DNA of 64,000 nt from Pseudomonadota bacterium (GTDB lineage Bacteria; Pseudomonadota; Gammaproteobacteria; Burkholderiales; Rhodocyclaceae). This document shows, in pieces, positions 12,985 to 24,488 of this stretch; within the stretch, counting starts at the first letter, position 1; the number at the start of each line of letters is the position of its first letter. Position numbers and translations under genes: made by a program. Location: the NCBI GenBank assembly GCA_018262095.1, contig JAGTRW010000016.1, forward strand, positions 1 to 64,000, written 5' to 3'. Under the pieces are notes generated by a model. That model saw only the letters and a list, made by a program, of their open reading frames with translations. It was not told the DNA's origin and did no database searches.

Positions 12985-14403
12985 ATGAGCATTCAAGATG
13001 GCCTCCCCACGCCTGCGCGTTATTACGCGATGGCGGTCGTTCTCCTCGGCATCACCATGACGGTGCTCGACGGCACCATCGTGAACCTGGCCTTGCCTAG
13101 AATTGCCCATGACCTGCAGGCCAGCGCTGCACATTCGGTTTGGGTGGTCAACGCCTATCAGATCTCGACGCTGGCATTGCTGCTGCCTTGCGCCACTTTG
13201 GGCGACCTTGTCGGCTACCGGCGAATGTATTTGAGCGGACTGGTGCTTTTTACCCTGGCCTCGCTCGGCTGTACGTTTGCCGATTCGCTGCCGACGCTGG
13301 CCGCCGCGCGCGCCGTTCAAGGGCTGGGCGCCGCCGGGGTGATGTCGGTCAACTCGGCGCTGGTGCGTCTGATTTACCCCGAACGCTTGCTCGGCCGAGG
13401 CATCGCCATCAATTCGATGGTCGTCGCCACCGCCTCGGTGGCCGGACCGTCGCTGGCCGCCAGCATTCTGTCGGTCGCTGCGTGGCCGTGGCTGTTCGCA
13501 GTGAACTTGCCGCTGGGGGCGGTGGTGCTGTGGCTCGGTTTTCGCTCGTTACCAAGAAACAACGCGCCGCGCACCAGCGGCGCGCGGTTCGGCTGGCTCG
13601 ATGTGCTGCTCAACGCGTTGATGTTCAGCCTGGTCTTTGTGGGCGTCGATGCGATTGGCGCCCAGCCGAATATCTCGGCGGCGTCTTCGAGCCGTCTGGC
13701 GGGAATCGCGCTGCTCCTGGCCGGTGCCGTGCTTGGGGCGATCTATCTGCGTCGTCAGTGGCGACAGCCGATTCCGATTTTCCCGGTGGATTTGCTGCGC
13801 ATTCCTGTCTTTGCGTTGTCGATGTGCACTTCGGTCACGGCTTTCGCCGCGCAGATGTTGGCGTATATCGCGCTGCCGTTTCTGCTGCTCGACGCTTACG
13901 GTCATTCGCCGGTTCAGGCCGGCTTGCTGATCACCGCCTGGCCGCTGGCCATCGTCGTCGTCGCACCGCTCGCCGGCCTGCTGATCGGCCGTTATCCGGA
14001 TGGCCTGCTGGGCGCCATCGGTTTGGGCATTCTCGCGATCGGCTTGGCGCTGCTGGCGCACTTGCCGGCGCAGCCGGGCAACGTTGACATCGTCTGGCGA
14101 CTGATTCTGTGCGGTATCGGTTTCGGACTGTTCCAATCGCCCAATAACCATACGATTGTGACCTCGGCGCCGATTCAGCGATCGGGTGCGGCGAGCGGCA
14201 TGTTGGGCAGCGCGCGGCTGACTGGGCAGACCTTGGGCGCGGTGATGATGGCCATCATCTTCAGCTTCACCAATGCCCACGATGGGCGCGGCCCGCTCAT
14301 CGCGCTGACGCTGGCGGCCGGCCTTTCGGCAATCGCCGGGATCTTCAGCGCGCTGCGCTTGCAGCGTCCTGCTGCGGCGACGAAAGCCGAGAGCGCCGGC
14401 TGA
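12985..14403 (+). CDS. MFS multidrug efflux transporter, DHA2 (EmrB/QacA) family
   Basis: 472 residues with about 14 hydrophobic segments, the DHA2 family size. The TM1 motif D1 is clear (TVLDGTIVNLALPRIAHDL), followed by SVWVVNAYQIS at TM2 and GDLVGYRRMYLSG between TM2 and TM3. It is an inner-membrane proton antiporter for drugs or other amphiphiles. No membrane-fusion partner (EmrA) or regulator is adjacent, so it likely acts alone or with distant partners. The substrate cannot be predicted. Confidence 0.9.
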   Translation: MSIQDGLPTPARYYAMAVVLLGITMTVLDGTIVNLALPRIAHDLQASAAHSVWVVNAYQISTLALLLPCATLGDLVGYRRMYLSGLVLFTLASLGCTFADSLPTLAAARAVQGLGAAGVMSVNSALVRLIYPERLLGRGIAINSMVVATASVAGPSLAASILSVAAWPWLFAVNLPLGAVVLWLGFRSLPRNNAPRTSGARFGWLDVLLNALMFSLVFVGVDAIGAQPNISAASSSRLAGIALLLAGAVLGAIYLRRQWRQPIPIFPVDLLRIPVFALSMCTSVTAFAAQMLAYIALPFLLLDAYGHSPVQAGLLITAWPLAIVVVAPLAGLLIGRYPDGLLGAIGLGILAIGLALLAHLPAQPGNVDIVWRLILCGIGFGLFQSPNNHTIVTSAPIQRSGAASGMLGSARLTGQTLGAVMMAIIFSFTNAHDGRGPLIALTLAAGLSAIAGIFSALRLQRPAAATKAESAG

Positions 14404-14474
14404 TCGGCCGGGTCGGCGCGGTTTGTGCGTGGCCAAATGTGTAGTACCCTGCGCGCCGCTTTGGGTCACTTTGG

Positions 14475-15251
14475 ATGATGCATACTGGGATGGGGCGAGC
14501 ACTGCCGCGTACAAATTTCAACAGCTCAAGACTTTTCCGCTTGCTCGCTGAGCTGGCGGTCGTCGACGATGGCGAGCCGAAGCAGGATTTCGCCGAACGG
14601 CTGGGTCACTGGTTGAATTTTGCCGACGCGATTACACTGCATGCGGCGCAAGGTCCAGCCCGCCCGCCGGCAGCACCGGGCGCGGCGCTGCCGGTCAACG
14701 CGGCCGAGCTGGAAGCCGAATTTTCCAGGGTACGAACGGTTCTGGCGAATTCGATCACGGCGAGCTGTTCGGCCGATGGCGGCGAGACACGGATAAAGTT
14801 GCCGACGCCAAAAACCGGCGCGGACATTGCGGCGATCGACTTGGCGGTGGCCTACGAGCCGTATCGCCGCTTCTATCAGACCCATCAAGGCGAACTGGAA
14901 GCGAGCGTTCGCCCTTTGCGCGGCAAGGCGCGACAAGCACTGGCGCGATCCGGTTCGCAGCTTGGGCAGCTGGCATCGCTCGATGCGGCGCTGGACCAGG
15001 CATTGGGCGCGCGTGAGCGTCAATTGCTGGCGACGGTGCCCGTGCTGCTCGAAAAACGTTTCGCGCAGTTGGCGAATGCGCATCGACAGCGGCTGGTCGA
15101 GCAGCTGGGCGACCCCGCCTGGTCGATGCAGCCCGCGGGCTGGCTCGCCGACTTTGGCAAGGAATTGAAAATGGTGCTGCTCGCCGAACTCGACCTTCGG
15201 CTGCAGCCGACCGTCGGACTAATCGAAGCACTGAGCAACGAGGCTGCATAG
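14475..15251 (+). CDS. DUF3348 protein, first gene of a Zorya-like motor cassette
   Basis: 258 residues, soluble, largely helical, with no signal peptide or TM segment. The N terminus (PRTNFNSSRLFRLLAELAV...DFAERLGHWLNFADAITLHAA) matches my memory of the DUF3348 family. The start may be the ATG at 14475, 14478 or 14490; none has a strong SD. The stop TAG at 15249-15251 is directly followed by the ATG of the DUF802 gene, and all four cassette genes abut or overlap. DUF3348 has no known biochemical activity. Its fixed position beside a MotA/MotB-like pair suggests a cytosolic partner of the motor's tail (inference). Confidence 0.8.
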   Translation: MMHTGMGRALPRTNFNSSRLFRLLAELAVVDDGEPKQDFAERLGHWLNFADAITLHAAQGPARPPAAPGAALPVNAAELEAEFSRVRTVLANSITASCSADGGETRIKLPTPKTGADIAAIDLAVAYEPYRRFYQTHQGELEASVRPLRGKARQALARSGSQLGQLASLDAALDQALGARERQLLATVPVLLEKRFAQLANAHRQRLVEQLGDPAWSMQPAGWLADFGKELKMVLLAELDLRLQPTVGLIEALSNEAA

Positions 15252-17414
15252 ATGAACAGGAATATCTTTTGGGTCGCCTTTCTGTTGGGGGCGATGGCGG
15301 TGCTGTGGGTCGGCTTCGGCTATCTCGGCTCGCATACGCTGGCCTTGGCGATGACGGCGATCATCGCTGCGGTCTATTTGTTCGGCACGCTCGAACTCGT
15401 CGAGTTTCGGCGCGCGACGTCAAGCCTGGCCACCGCGCTGACGGCAATTCCCGAACCGCTGCCCAAGCTCGCCGCTTGGCTCGATGGCCTGCATCCTTCG
15501 CTGCAAAACCCGGTGCGCCTGCGCATCGAAGGCGAACGTGTCGCTTTGCCCGGCCCGGCGCTGACCCCCTACCTGGTCGGACTGCTGGTGATGCTGGGAA
15601 TGCTCGGCACCTTTCTCGGGATGGTCGTCACGCTCAACGGCGCGGTGTTCGCGCTCGAAGGGACGACCGACCTGCAGGCGATCCGTTCGGCGCTGGCGGC
15701 GCCGGTCAAGGGCCTGGGCGTCGCTTTCGGGACGTCGGTGGCCGGGGTCGCCGCGTCGGCGATGCTCGGACTGATTTCGGCGCTCTGTCGACGCGAAAGG
15801 CTGCTGACGGCGCAACTGCTCGACAGCAAGATCGCCACCGCATTGCGCGATTTTTCGCTGACCTATCAGCGCCAAGAAACGTTCACTGCGCTGCAGATCC
15901 AAGCCCGGGCCTTGCCCGAGGTGGTCGATAAGCTGCAGGCGATGATGGCGCAGATGACGCGCCGCGAAGAAGCGCTCACTGATCGACTGCTCGGCAGCCA
16001 GCAGGACTTCCACCGCGAGGTCAGCATCGTCTATACGGACCTGGCCGGCTCGGTCGAAAAATCGCTCAAGGACGCTCTGGCGCAAAGCGCGCGGGTCGCC
16101 GGCGAGACCATCAAGCCCGCGGTTGAGCTCGCGCTCGCTGGGATTGCCCGCGAGGCGACGTCGATGCAGCAGAAGATGATCGAATCAACGCAAAGCCAGC
16201 TTGACGCGCTGACATCGCGCGTCGGCGAGAGCGCCGAACGCGTCGCGCAGCGCTTGGACGCATCGCTCGCCAGGCAGGAGTGCACGAGCGAGAAGCTGAC
16301 CAGTGGCCTGGGGCAATCATTGGTGCAATTTAACGCGAGCTTCGAGCAAGCTTCGGGATCGCTGCTGGACGCGGTCGGCGAATCTTTTGCGAGCGCGCTC
16401 GCCAATCAGGTCGCCGGCGATCAGCAGCGGCTCGAGACCTGGCTGGTATCGCTCGAAGCGACGGCCGAGTCGCTCAACGATCAATGGCAGCAGGCGGGAG
16501 AGCTGCGCGCTGCCGAGCAGCAACGCATTTGCGCAACGCTGGAGGCGACCGCGTGCGGTATCGCCGACAACGCGCAGGCCAATGCCGGCAAGACGCTCGA
16601 GCAAACAACGCAACTATTGACTTGCGCCGACCAGCAGCTGCGCGCGCGCAGCGCCGCTGAAGCGCAGTGGAGCATAGCGCACGGCGAGCGAATGGATCAA
16701 CTGGCCAGTCTCTGGCGCAGCGAGCTTGCCGCGCTCAGGGATCAGCAGGCGCAGCATGGCCAAGCTGCCGTCGACCGGCTCGGCGAACTGCAGGCTGGGC
16801 TGGCCGCGCATCTGACGACGCTGGGTGCAGCGCTCGAAGCGCCGATGGCGCGGCTGATCGAAACGGCGTCGGCGGCGCCGCGCGCCGCCGCCGAGGTGAT
16901 CGTGCAGCTGCGCCAGGAAATGTCGAACAGCAGCGCGCGCGACAACGAACTGCTCGACGAGCGTAGCCGGATCATGGCCACGCTCAATTCGCTGCTCGCA
17001 GCGATCAATCACGCCTCAAACGAACAGCGCGCGACGATCGACTCGCTGGTGAGTTCTTCGGCGCAGCTGCTGGGCCAGGCCGGCAGCCGCTTCGCCGAGC
17101 AGCTCGGCGCCGAATCGGCGAGGCTTGACGACGTCGCCGCGCAAGTTACCGGCAGCGCCGTCGAAGTCGCCAGCCTGGGCGAAACCTTCGCTTTTGCCGT
17201 TGAGTGCTTCACCGAGGGCAACGAGAAGCTGATGGCGAGTCTGCACCAGATCGAAGAGGCGATGGACAAGTCGAGCGCCCGGAGCGACGAGCAACTCGCC
17301 TATTACGTCGCGCAGGCGCGCGAAATCATCGACCTGTCGATCATGTCGCAAAAAGAGGTCGTCGACGAGCTGCGCGAGCTCGGCGGCAAGACGCTTGCCG
17401 CACAGGTGAACTGA
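15252..17414 (+). CDS. DUF802 protein: MotA/TolQ/ExbB-like channel with long coiled-coil tail (ZorA-like)
   Basis: 720 residues. Four TM segments are seen (about 5-24, 28-49, 104-131, 153-177). TM3 and TM4 carry the MotA/TolQ/ExbB signatures: GMLGTFLGMVVTLNGAV and GLGVAFGTSVAGVAASAMLG. The remaining ~540 residues are an almost uninterrupted Ala/Glu/Gln-rich helical, coiled-coil-type cytoplasmic tail (QARALPEVVDKLQAMMAQMT to the C terminus). Stator-like proton channel plus long intracellular tail is the ZorA architecture of Zorya anti-phage systems, unlike flagellar MotA or TolQ, which lack the tail. The stop overlaps the next start (TGATG). That it is a proton channel is inferred from the motifs and the partner's TM aspartate. 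Confidence 0.82.
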   Translation: MNRNIFWVAFLLGAMAVLWVGFGYLGSHTLALAMTAIIAAVYLFGTLELVEFRRATSSLATALTAIPEPLPKLAAWLDGLHPSLQNPVRLRIEGERVALPGPALTPYLVGLLVMLGMLGTFLGMVVTLNGAVFALEGTTDLQAIRSALAAPVKGLGVAFGTSVAGVAASAMLGLISALCRRERLLTAQLLDSKIATALRDFSLTYQRQETFTALQIQARALPEVVDKLQAMMAQMTRREEALTDRLLGSQQDFHREVSIVYTDLAGSVEKSLKDALAQSARVAGETIKPAVELALAGIAREATSMQQKMIESTQSQLDALTSRVGESAERVAQRLDASLARQECTSEKLTSGLGQSLVQFNASFEQASGSLLDAVGESFASALANQVAGDQQRLETWLVSLEATAESLNDQWQQAGELRAAEQQRICATLEATACGIADNAQANAGKTLEQTTQLLTCADQQLRARSAAEAQWSIAHGERMDQLASLWRSELAALRDQQAQHGQAAVDRLGELQAGLAAHLTTLGAALEAPMARLIETASAAPRAAAEVIVQLRQEMSNSSARDNELLDERSRIMATLNSLLAAINHASNEQRATIDSLVSSSAQLLGQAGSRFAEQLGAESARLDDVAAQVTGSAVEVASLGETFAFAVECFTEGNEKLMASLHQIEEAMDKSSARSDEQLAYYVAQAREIIDLSIMSQKEVVDELRELGGKTLAAQVN

Positions 17415-18052
17415 TGGACGACGCGGGTAGCGAACCGGCGGCGCCGGTCTGGGCCGTTTTCGGCGACCTGATGTCGGGACTGCTCGGCGCTTTCGTACTG
17501 ATTCTGGTCGGTGTGCTCGGCGTTCAGCTCGAGCTCGCGACCAATCTGGAAGCCGAAGTGCACAAGCGCCAGGTCGAGGAACAGCGGCGCATGGCGCTCG
17601 AAAAAGCGCTGGCGATTCCGCTCGCCAGCGGGCGGGTGACCTTGAACAACGGCCGCATCGGCATCAGCGGCAGCGTGCTGTTCGCGTCGAATTCGGATCA
17701 GCTGCGCCCCGACGGCAGGCTGCTCTTGAAGAGCCTGGTCGCACCGCTACGCGTCTATCTCGGCGAGCGCGACGAATTGCTGATGGTCAGCGGGTTCACC
17801 GACAACGTTCCGGTGCAGGGCAGCAATAATCGCTTTGCTGACAATTGGGAGCTGTCGGCGCAGCGCGCCTTGACCGTCACCCGCGCCTTGATCGACGAAG
17901 GGATGCCGTCGCCCTTGGTCTTTGCCGCGGCCTTCGGCACCGAGCAGCCGGTCGCGTCGAACGCCGACGACCAGGGGCGATCGCGCAACCGGCGAGTCGA
18001 GATGGCGCCGGTGCCCAAAGCCGCCAAGGCCGCTGAGCATGGCGCAAACTGA
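17414..18052 (+). CDS. OmpA/MotB-like peptidoglycan-anchoring protein (ZorB-like)
   Basis: 212 residues. The ATG at 17414 overlaps the upstream stop (TGATG); a longer frame to 17204 only covers the previous gene. A short cytoplasmic start precedes one TM helix (about 14-36). Asp18 in FGDLMSGLLGAFVLILVGVL occupies the place of the proton-carrying Asp of MotB/ZorB. A short helical linker leads to an OmpA-like domain (about 75-205) with SGFTDNVPVQ, NWELSAQRA and GRSRNRRVEM, the peptidoglycan-binding features. It is expected to form a stator complex with the DUF802 protein and anchor it to the wall. It overlaps the DUF2894 gene by 14 bp. Confidence 0.88.
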   Translation: MDDAGSEPAAPVWAVFGDLMSGLLGAFVLILVGVLGVQLELATNLEAEVHKRQVEEQRRMALEKALAIPLASGRVTLNNGRIGISGSVLFASNSDQLRPDGRLLLKSLVAPLRVYLGERDELLMVSGFTDNVPVQGSNNRFADNWELSAQRALTVTRALIDEGMPSPLVFAAAFGTEQPVASNADDQGRSRNRRVEMAPVPKAAKAAEHGAN

Positions 18053-18710
18053 TCGCCTGGCCGTCGATCCGGCGCTGGCGACCTTCGACCCGGTGCGCTG
18101 GCGCTTCATCGAAGCGCTGGCCAGGCGTTCGCAGCAACACCAGGGGGAAGCCAAGCGCCTCCTCGACGGCAAGCTGGCGCTAGCGCTGGCGATCTATCGC
18201 GAACGCTTCGAGCAGCAGCAGGGCGAAGCCAGGGAAACGATAGCGCGCGTCGCTGAGCAATTTCCCGAGGCGGGCGACGAACTGCAGCGGCTTTTCGCCG
18301 CCAGTGATTTCAAGGCGATCGATCGATTCGTCGCCCGGCTCAAGAAGCGCCAGACTTCCTTGGCTGATCTCACCGGCTATCTCGCGCAGCATTCGGCGCC
18401 AGCGGGCGATGACCGTTCGGCGCAAGCGCCGGGGTCGCGCGGCGAACTCAAGGCCATGCGCTATTTCCGCAAGACCTGGTCGACACTTGCCGTCGCCAGG
18501 CAGCTGACGCAGGCCATCGAGCAAGCGCCCGAGAATGCCGGCCCGCTCAATTCGCACCGGCTGGTGCTCGGCTCGCTGGCCTTGATGCGCGACATCTCGC
18601 CCGATTACCTCGAGCGCTTCATGTCTTACGTCGATACCTTGCTCTGGCTCGATCAGGCGAGCGCAAAAGACAAACCGATGGCGAAGCTCGCCGCGAAAAC
18701 GAAAAAATAA
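18039..18710 (+). CDS. DUF2894 protein, last gene of the Zorya-like cassette
   Basis: 223 residues, starting inside the end of the OmpA-like gene (14-bp overlap). The start is chosen where the OmpA frame ends and the family-like MAQTDRLAVDPALATFDPVR begins. It is soluble, helical and charged, with no signal or TM, and a Lys-rich C terminus (KLAAKTKK). It matches the DUF2894 family from memory; no catalytic motif is visible. Its constant company with DUF3348, DUF802 and the OmpA protein suggests a cytosolic effector or regulator of the motor. My recollection is that a 'type III' Zorya with two uncharacterised accessory proteins has been proposed and would fit, but I cannot verify it here. Confidence 0.78.
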   Translation: MAQTDRLAVDPALATFDPVRWRFIEALARRSQQHQGEAKRLLDGKLALALAIYRERFEQQQGEARETIARVAEQFPEAGDELQRLFAASDFKAIDRFVARLKKRQTSLADLTGYLAQHSAPAGDDRSAQAPGSRGELKAMRYFRKTWSTLAVARQLTQAIEQAPENAGPLNSHRLVLGSLALMRDISPDYLERFMSYVDTLLWLDQASAKDKPMAKLAAKTKK

Positions 18711-18733
18711 CGGGCGGCCTCGGCCGCCCGTTT
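18711..18733. terminator. Bidirectional hairpin terminator between the motor cassette and ptsG
   Basis: CGGGCGGCC-TC-GGCCGCCCG (9-bp perfect arms) is followed by TTTGGGTTT on the plus strand and preceded by AAAAAATAA, which gives a T-rich run on the minus strand. It lies between two converging operons and can serve both. Confidence 0.7.
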
Positions 18734-18753
18734 GGGTTTGCGTGCCGCGCGTT

Positions 18754-20544
18754 TCAGGCCGCCTTGATGACGCTCGCGAACTGTCCTGCCTTGTCGCCGA
18801 CGATCAGGTGCAGCACGCCGGGCGCGGCGTGCATCACGGCGACGACGCCGGCGAGCTTGGCGGCGGCTTCGTCGTACTTCGCATCGTCGGCAAGTTCGAC
18901 GCGCAGTCGCGTCAAGGCCACCGCGTCGAGCGCGCGCAGGTTGGCGCGACCGCCGAGCGCTGCTAGCAGCGGCACCGCCGCTTCGCGCACCCACGGCTCG
19001 ACCGTCGCTGGCGCGGCGGGCGACGTTACCGCCGGCGCTACCGGGGTCGCGGGGGCTGCGCCCACCGGACCATCGGCTTCGGCACCGGCGACCTTGAGGT
19101 AGTCTTCCATTTCGCCCTTCATGTTTTCCGACAGCGGCCCGAAGATCGCCTGGAAGCCGTTGCCGACCATCATCACGCCCGAGGCGCCCATGGCTTTGAG
19201 CTTGGGCTGGTCGACGCGGCTCGGTTCCTTGACGGCGACGCGCAGACGCGTGATGCAGGCGTCAAGGCTGGTGATGTTGCCGCGTCCGCCGAAGGCCAAC
19301 ACCAGATCGCGTGCGCGGCCGTGCTGGCCTTCGCTGAGTACGGTCGGGACGGCGCCGGCGACTTCGTCTTCGCGGCCCGGCGTCTTGAGATTGAATTTCT
19401 GGATCATGACGCGGAACACCACGTAGTAGATCACCGCGTAGATCGGGCCGAGGATGAACACGTACCAGGCGTGCTGGGCCTTGTTGCCGATCAGGTTGAA
19501 CATCAGGAAGTCGATGCCGCCCTGTGAGAAGGTAAAGCCCATGTGCATGCCCAGGGTATTGGCGACGAACTGCGTCGACGCAGCGAGGCAGGCGTGGATG
19601 AAGTAGAGCACCGGCGCGACGAACAGGAAGGCGAACTCGATCGGTTCGGTGATTCCGGTCAGGAAAGAGGTGAGCGCAGCGGAGATCATGATGCCGCCGA
19701 CCACCACCTTGTTTTCGGGCTTGGCGGTGTGCCAGATGGCGATGGCCGCTGCCGGCAGGCCGAACATCTTGAACAGGAAGGCGCCGGCCAGGATTCCGGC
19801 GGTCGGGTCGCCGGCGAAGAAGCGGTTGATGTCGCCGCTCACCACCTTGCCCGCGGCGTCGGTGAACGAGCCCATTTCGAAGAAGAAGGGGACGTTCCAG
19901 ATGTGGTGCAGGCCGAACGGGATCAGCAGCCGTTCGAAGAAACCGTAGATGGTCGCCGCGGTGCGTGGGTCGCTGACCGCGGCCCAGTGCGAGAAAGTCT
20001 GGATGGCGCCGCCGATCGGCGGCCAGACGATCGAAAGAACGGCGCCGAGCACGATGCCGCCGATGGCCGTGACGATCGGCACGAAGCGCTTGCCGCCGAA
20101 GAAGCCGAGGTAAGTCGGCAGCGCGATGCGGTAGAAGCGGTTGAACATCGCTGCGGCGAGTCCGCCGGCCAGGATGCCGCCGAACACGCCGGTCTGGATC
20201 GAAGGCAGGCCGAGGATGGTATCGGGCTTGAGCCCCATCAGAGAAGCCATCACGCCGAGCGTCACGGTCATCACCAGGAAGCCGATGGTCGCCGCGATCG
20301 CCGCGACGCCGTCGTTTTCGGTAAAGCCGAGCGCGACGCCGATGGCGAAGATCAGCGGCAGGTTGCCGAAGATCACGTCACCCGAGTTTTTCATCAGCGA
20401 CAGGATGACCAGCGCGACTTGGTTGCTGGTGTGAAAATCGGTCGCGCCGATGCCGAGCAGCAGGCCGGCGACCGGCAGTACGGCGACAGGCAACATCAGC
20501 GCCTTGCCGATCTTTTGCAGCACTGCGAAAGAGTTCTGGAACAT
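18754..20544 (-). CDS. ptsG: PTS glucose permease EIICB (PtsG-like) with an extra, inactive EIIB domain
   Basis: 596 residues. Residues ~1-385 are the membrane EIIC domain, close to E. coli PtsG (start [46 protein letters not shown]; ending LKTPGRED), which argues for glucose over N-acetylglucosamine. EIIB domain 1 (about 408-484) has the phosphorylation cysteine in [14 protein letters not shown]. An Ala/Pro linker leads to a second EIIB-like domain (about 520-596) where the site reads [11 protein letters not shown]: the cysteine is gone. AGGAG precedes the ATG by 9 bases. It lies 32 bp downstream of the EIIA-HPr-EI gene in one operon. The second EIIB's 3' coding region is duplicated at 3260-3462. 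Confidence 0.9.
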   Translation of the reverse strand: MFQNSFAVLQKIGKALMLPVAVLPVAGLLLGIGATDFHTSNQVALVILSLMKNSGDVIFGNLPLIFAIGVALGFTENDGVAAIAATIGFLVMTVTLGVMASLMGLKPDTILGLPSIQTGVFGGILAGGLAAAMFNRFYRIALPTYLGFFGGKRFVPIVTAIGGIVLGAVLSIVWPPIGGAIQTFSHWAAVSDPRTAATIYGFFERLLIPFGLHHIWNVPFFFEMGSFTDAAGKVVSGDINRFFAGDPTAGILAGAFLFKMFGLPAAAIAIWHTAKPENKVVVGGIMISAALTSFLTGITEPIEFAFLFVAPVLYFIHACLAASTQFVANTLGMHMGFTFSQGGIDFLMFNLIGNKAQHAWYVFILGPIYAVIYYVVFRVMIQKFNLKTPGREDEVAGAVPTVLSEGQHGRARDLVLAFGGRGNITSLDACITRLRVAVKEPSRVDQPKLKAMGASGVMMVGNGFQAIFGPLSENMKGEMEDYLKVAGAEADGPVGAAPATPVAPAVTSPAAPATVEPWVREAAVPLLAALGGRANLRALDAVALTRLRVELADDAKYDEAAAKLAGVVAVMHAAPGVLHLIVGDKAGQFASVIKAA

Positions 20545-20576
20545 GGCTGGAGTCTCCTGGATTTAGCTGGCTTGAA

Positions 20577-23102
<2,526 letters not shown>

Positions 23103-23530
23103 TGATCAACTCCTTGGTCGATTCAATCAGGGAATGGGGCGGCCGGTCTTGCGCTGAGCAGGAAGGTGCGCTGGCGGAAATCCATTTGCATGCCGAAGAG
23201 TATCACCGGAAGTGGCGTCGGTGGTCAATCGTCGAGGGCAACTGCCTGGATTCTGAACACACCCGTTTCGACGCAGGGTGCGAGAGATGAGCGCAGGCGA
23301 GCAAAGGGAATGCATGACAAGCGCCGGACTCGCAAAAGGAGCGGGAAAACAGAGGTTCTTTCGTGTCGCTGCACGCTCTGCGCCGCGAGTGGCCAAACGC
23401 GGCAGTGCAGCGGATGCTTCAAGGGTAAATCGAGTTGGAATATTCGGGCAGCGGCGGCAGGTGATCCTCGACTGCCTATTACGTTTTCTGCTCGCAGAGA
23501 GAAACGCGACGGCTCCGAGCTTCGCCTCTT
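23103..23530. other. 428-bp gap without a supportable gene
   Basis: It contains the PTS promoter near 23199-23228 and otherwise only open frames with unprotein-like, Arg/Ser/Pro-rich translations on both strands (for example 23127-23534 and 23278-23664). I see no RNA gene or repeat. Confidence 0.6.
23199..23228 (-). promoter_or_regulatory. Sigma-70-type promoter for the PTS operon
   Basis: Read on the minus strand: TTGACC (23228-23223), 18-bp spacer, GATACT (23204-23199), about 95 bases upstream of the EIIA-HPr-EI start. No operator could be identified. Confidence 0.4.
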
Positions 23531-24307
23531 TCATTTGGACGGGATGCGCGCCTGCGGTGGTTGGTAGGCATTATTCAGACGCTTTAGGGTGCCATCGCGT
23601 TCCATGCTTTCCAGCGCCTGGTCAAACTGTTTGGATAGCTCGGTGTAATCTCTTTTTCGGGTGAAAACAAGATAGCTGAGTGTGGTTTCCACGGTGGGGC
23701 CACTGACCTCCACGTCGTTCAGACCGTTCAACATCCTAAGATAGTAAAGTCCGACCAAGCGACTACAGATGACGACGTCGACCCGATGGGCAAGCAGTTT
23801 GCGAAAATTCGATTCGTGGCTGGCGACCGTCTCCAATTTCCTCAACGTGCCTGCCTTCACCGCCGTATCGAAGCGGCTTCCATAGGAGGTAGCGATGACC
23901 ACACCGATAGTGGCGTTGTCCAACGAGTCGAAACTGCCGGTAAAGCGCCAGCGTGAGCCTTTATTTACAAAAAAAACATAATCCTGCGTCATCAGCGCAT
24001 TTTGTGTGAACAGCATGTCCCGTTCCCTCTCGGGCGTCTTCTTGATGCTGAAGTATGCATCCGCATCGCCATTCAAAAGCCTGATTTGCCCGCGCGCAAC
24101 CGGAAATAACTCGGTCTTGATGGATCGGCCAATCCGCGAAAAGGCAGCGCTCACGATATCAACCGCCAGACCTTGCGGTCCTTGGTCGGTATTAGTGATG
24201 TAAGGTGGGTACTCGAGTGTCGCTAGCCGTAATGGCGTATCTGCTGCCATGCACGGCGGGCGAAAAATCGATAGGAACGCCCCCAGAATCAAGCTCCAGT
24301 AGCGCAT
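23531..24307 (-). CDS. Periplasmic substrate-binding protein, family 3 (amino-acid-binding-like)
   Basis: 258 residues with a signal peptide (MRYWSLILGAFLSIFRPPCMA, cleavage before ADTPLRLATLEYPPY). The mature part has the two-lobed family 3 features: LATLEYPPYI...QGLAVDIVSAAFSRIG, FSIKKTPERERDMLFT and the late YTELSKQFDQALESMERDGTLKRLN. No permease or ATPase is adjacent. Such orphan proteins in betaproteobacteria can serve as sensors or scavenged ABC components; the ligand is unknown. Confidence 0.82.
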   Translation of the reverse strand: MRYWSLILGAFLSIFRPPCMAADTPLRLATLEYPPYITNTDQGPQGLAVDIVSAAFSRIGRSIKTELFPVARGQIRLLNGDADAYFSIKKTPERERDMLFTQNALMTQDYVFFVNKGSRWRFTGSFDSLDNATIGVVIATSYGSRFDTAVKAGTLRKLETVASHESNFRKLLAHRVDVVICSRLVGLYYLRMLNGLNDVEVSGPTVETTLSYLVFTRKRDYTELSKQFDQALESMERDGTLKRLNNAYQPPQARIPSK

Positions 24308-24365
24308 GACTCTCCCTTCTGCAGCGTATCTCCGGTGGCTATCGACCGGATTGGTGACCTAACTT

Positions 24366-24473
24366 GTGGATCGAAGACTCATCATAGACGACTTGGATAA
24401 GTTGGCCGCAAAAGGCGTTCGGGGGGGGCTGCAAATCGACCTTGGGCTGAACTTCTTTCTTGGCACGCGCTGA
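24366..24473 (+). CDS. Possible 35-residue small protein or gene remnant
   Basis: A GTG-started frame encodes VDRRLIIDDLDKLAAKGVRG and 15 more residues before TGA. The composition is protein-like but there is no clear ribosome site and I recognise no family. It could be a remnant. An 8-G homopolymer run interrupts the region, so a frameshift from a longer gene is possible. Confidence 0.15.
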   Translation: MDRRLIIDDLDKLAAKGVRGGLQIDLGLNFFLGTR

Positions 24474-24488
24474 CCCCTCTGGGCGGTT

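Noticed and set aside
23127-23664. Overlapping open frames on both strands between the PTS operon and the binding-protein gene
   Set aside because: Translations are Arg/Ser/Pro-rich and unlike proteins of this genome, no ribosome sites, and one runs into the binding-protein gene.
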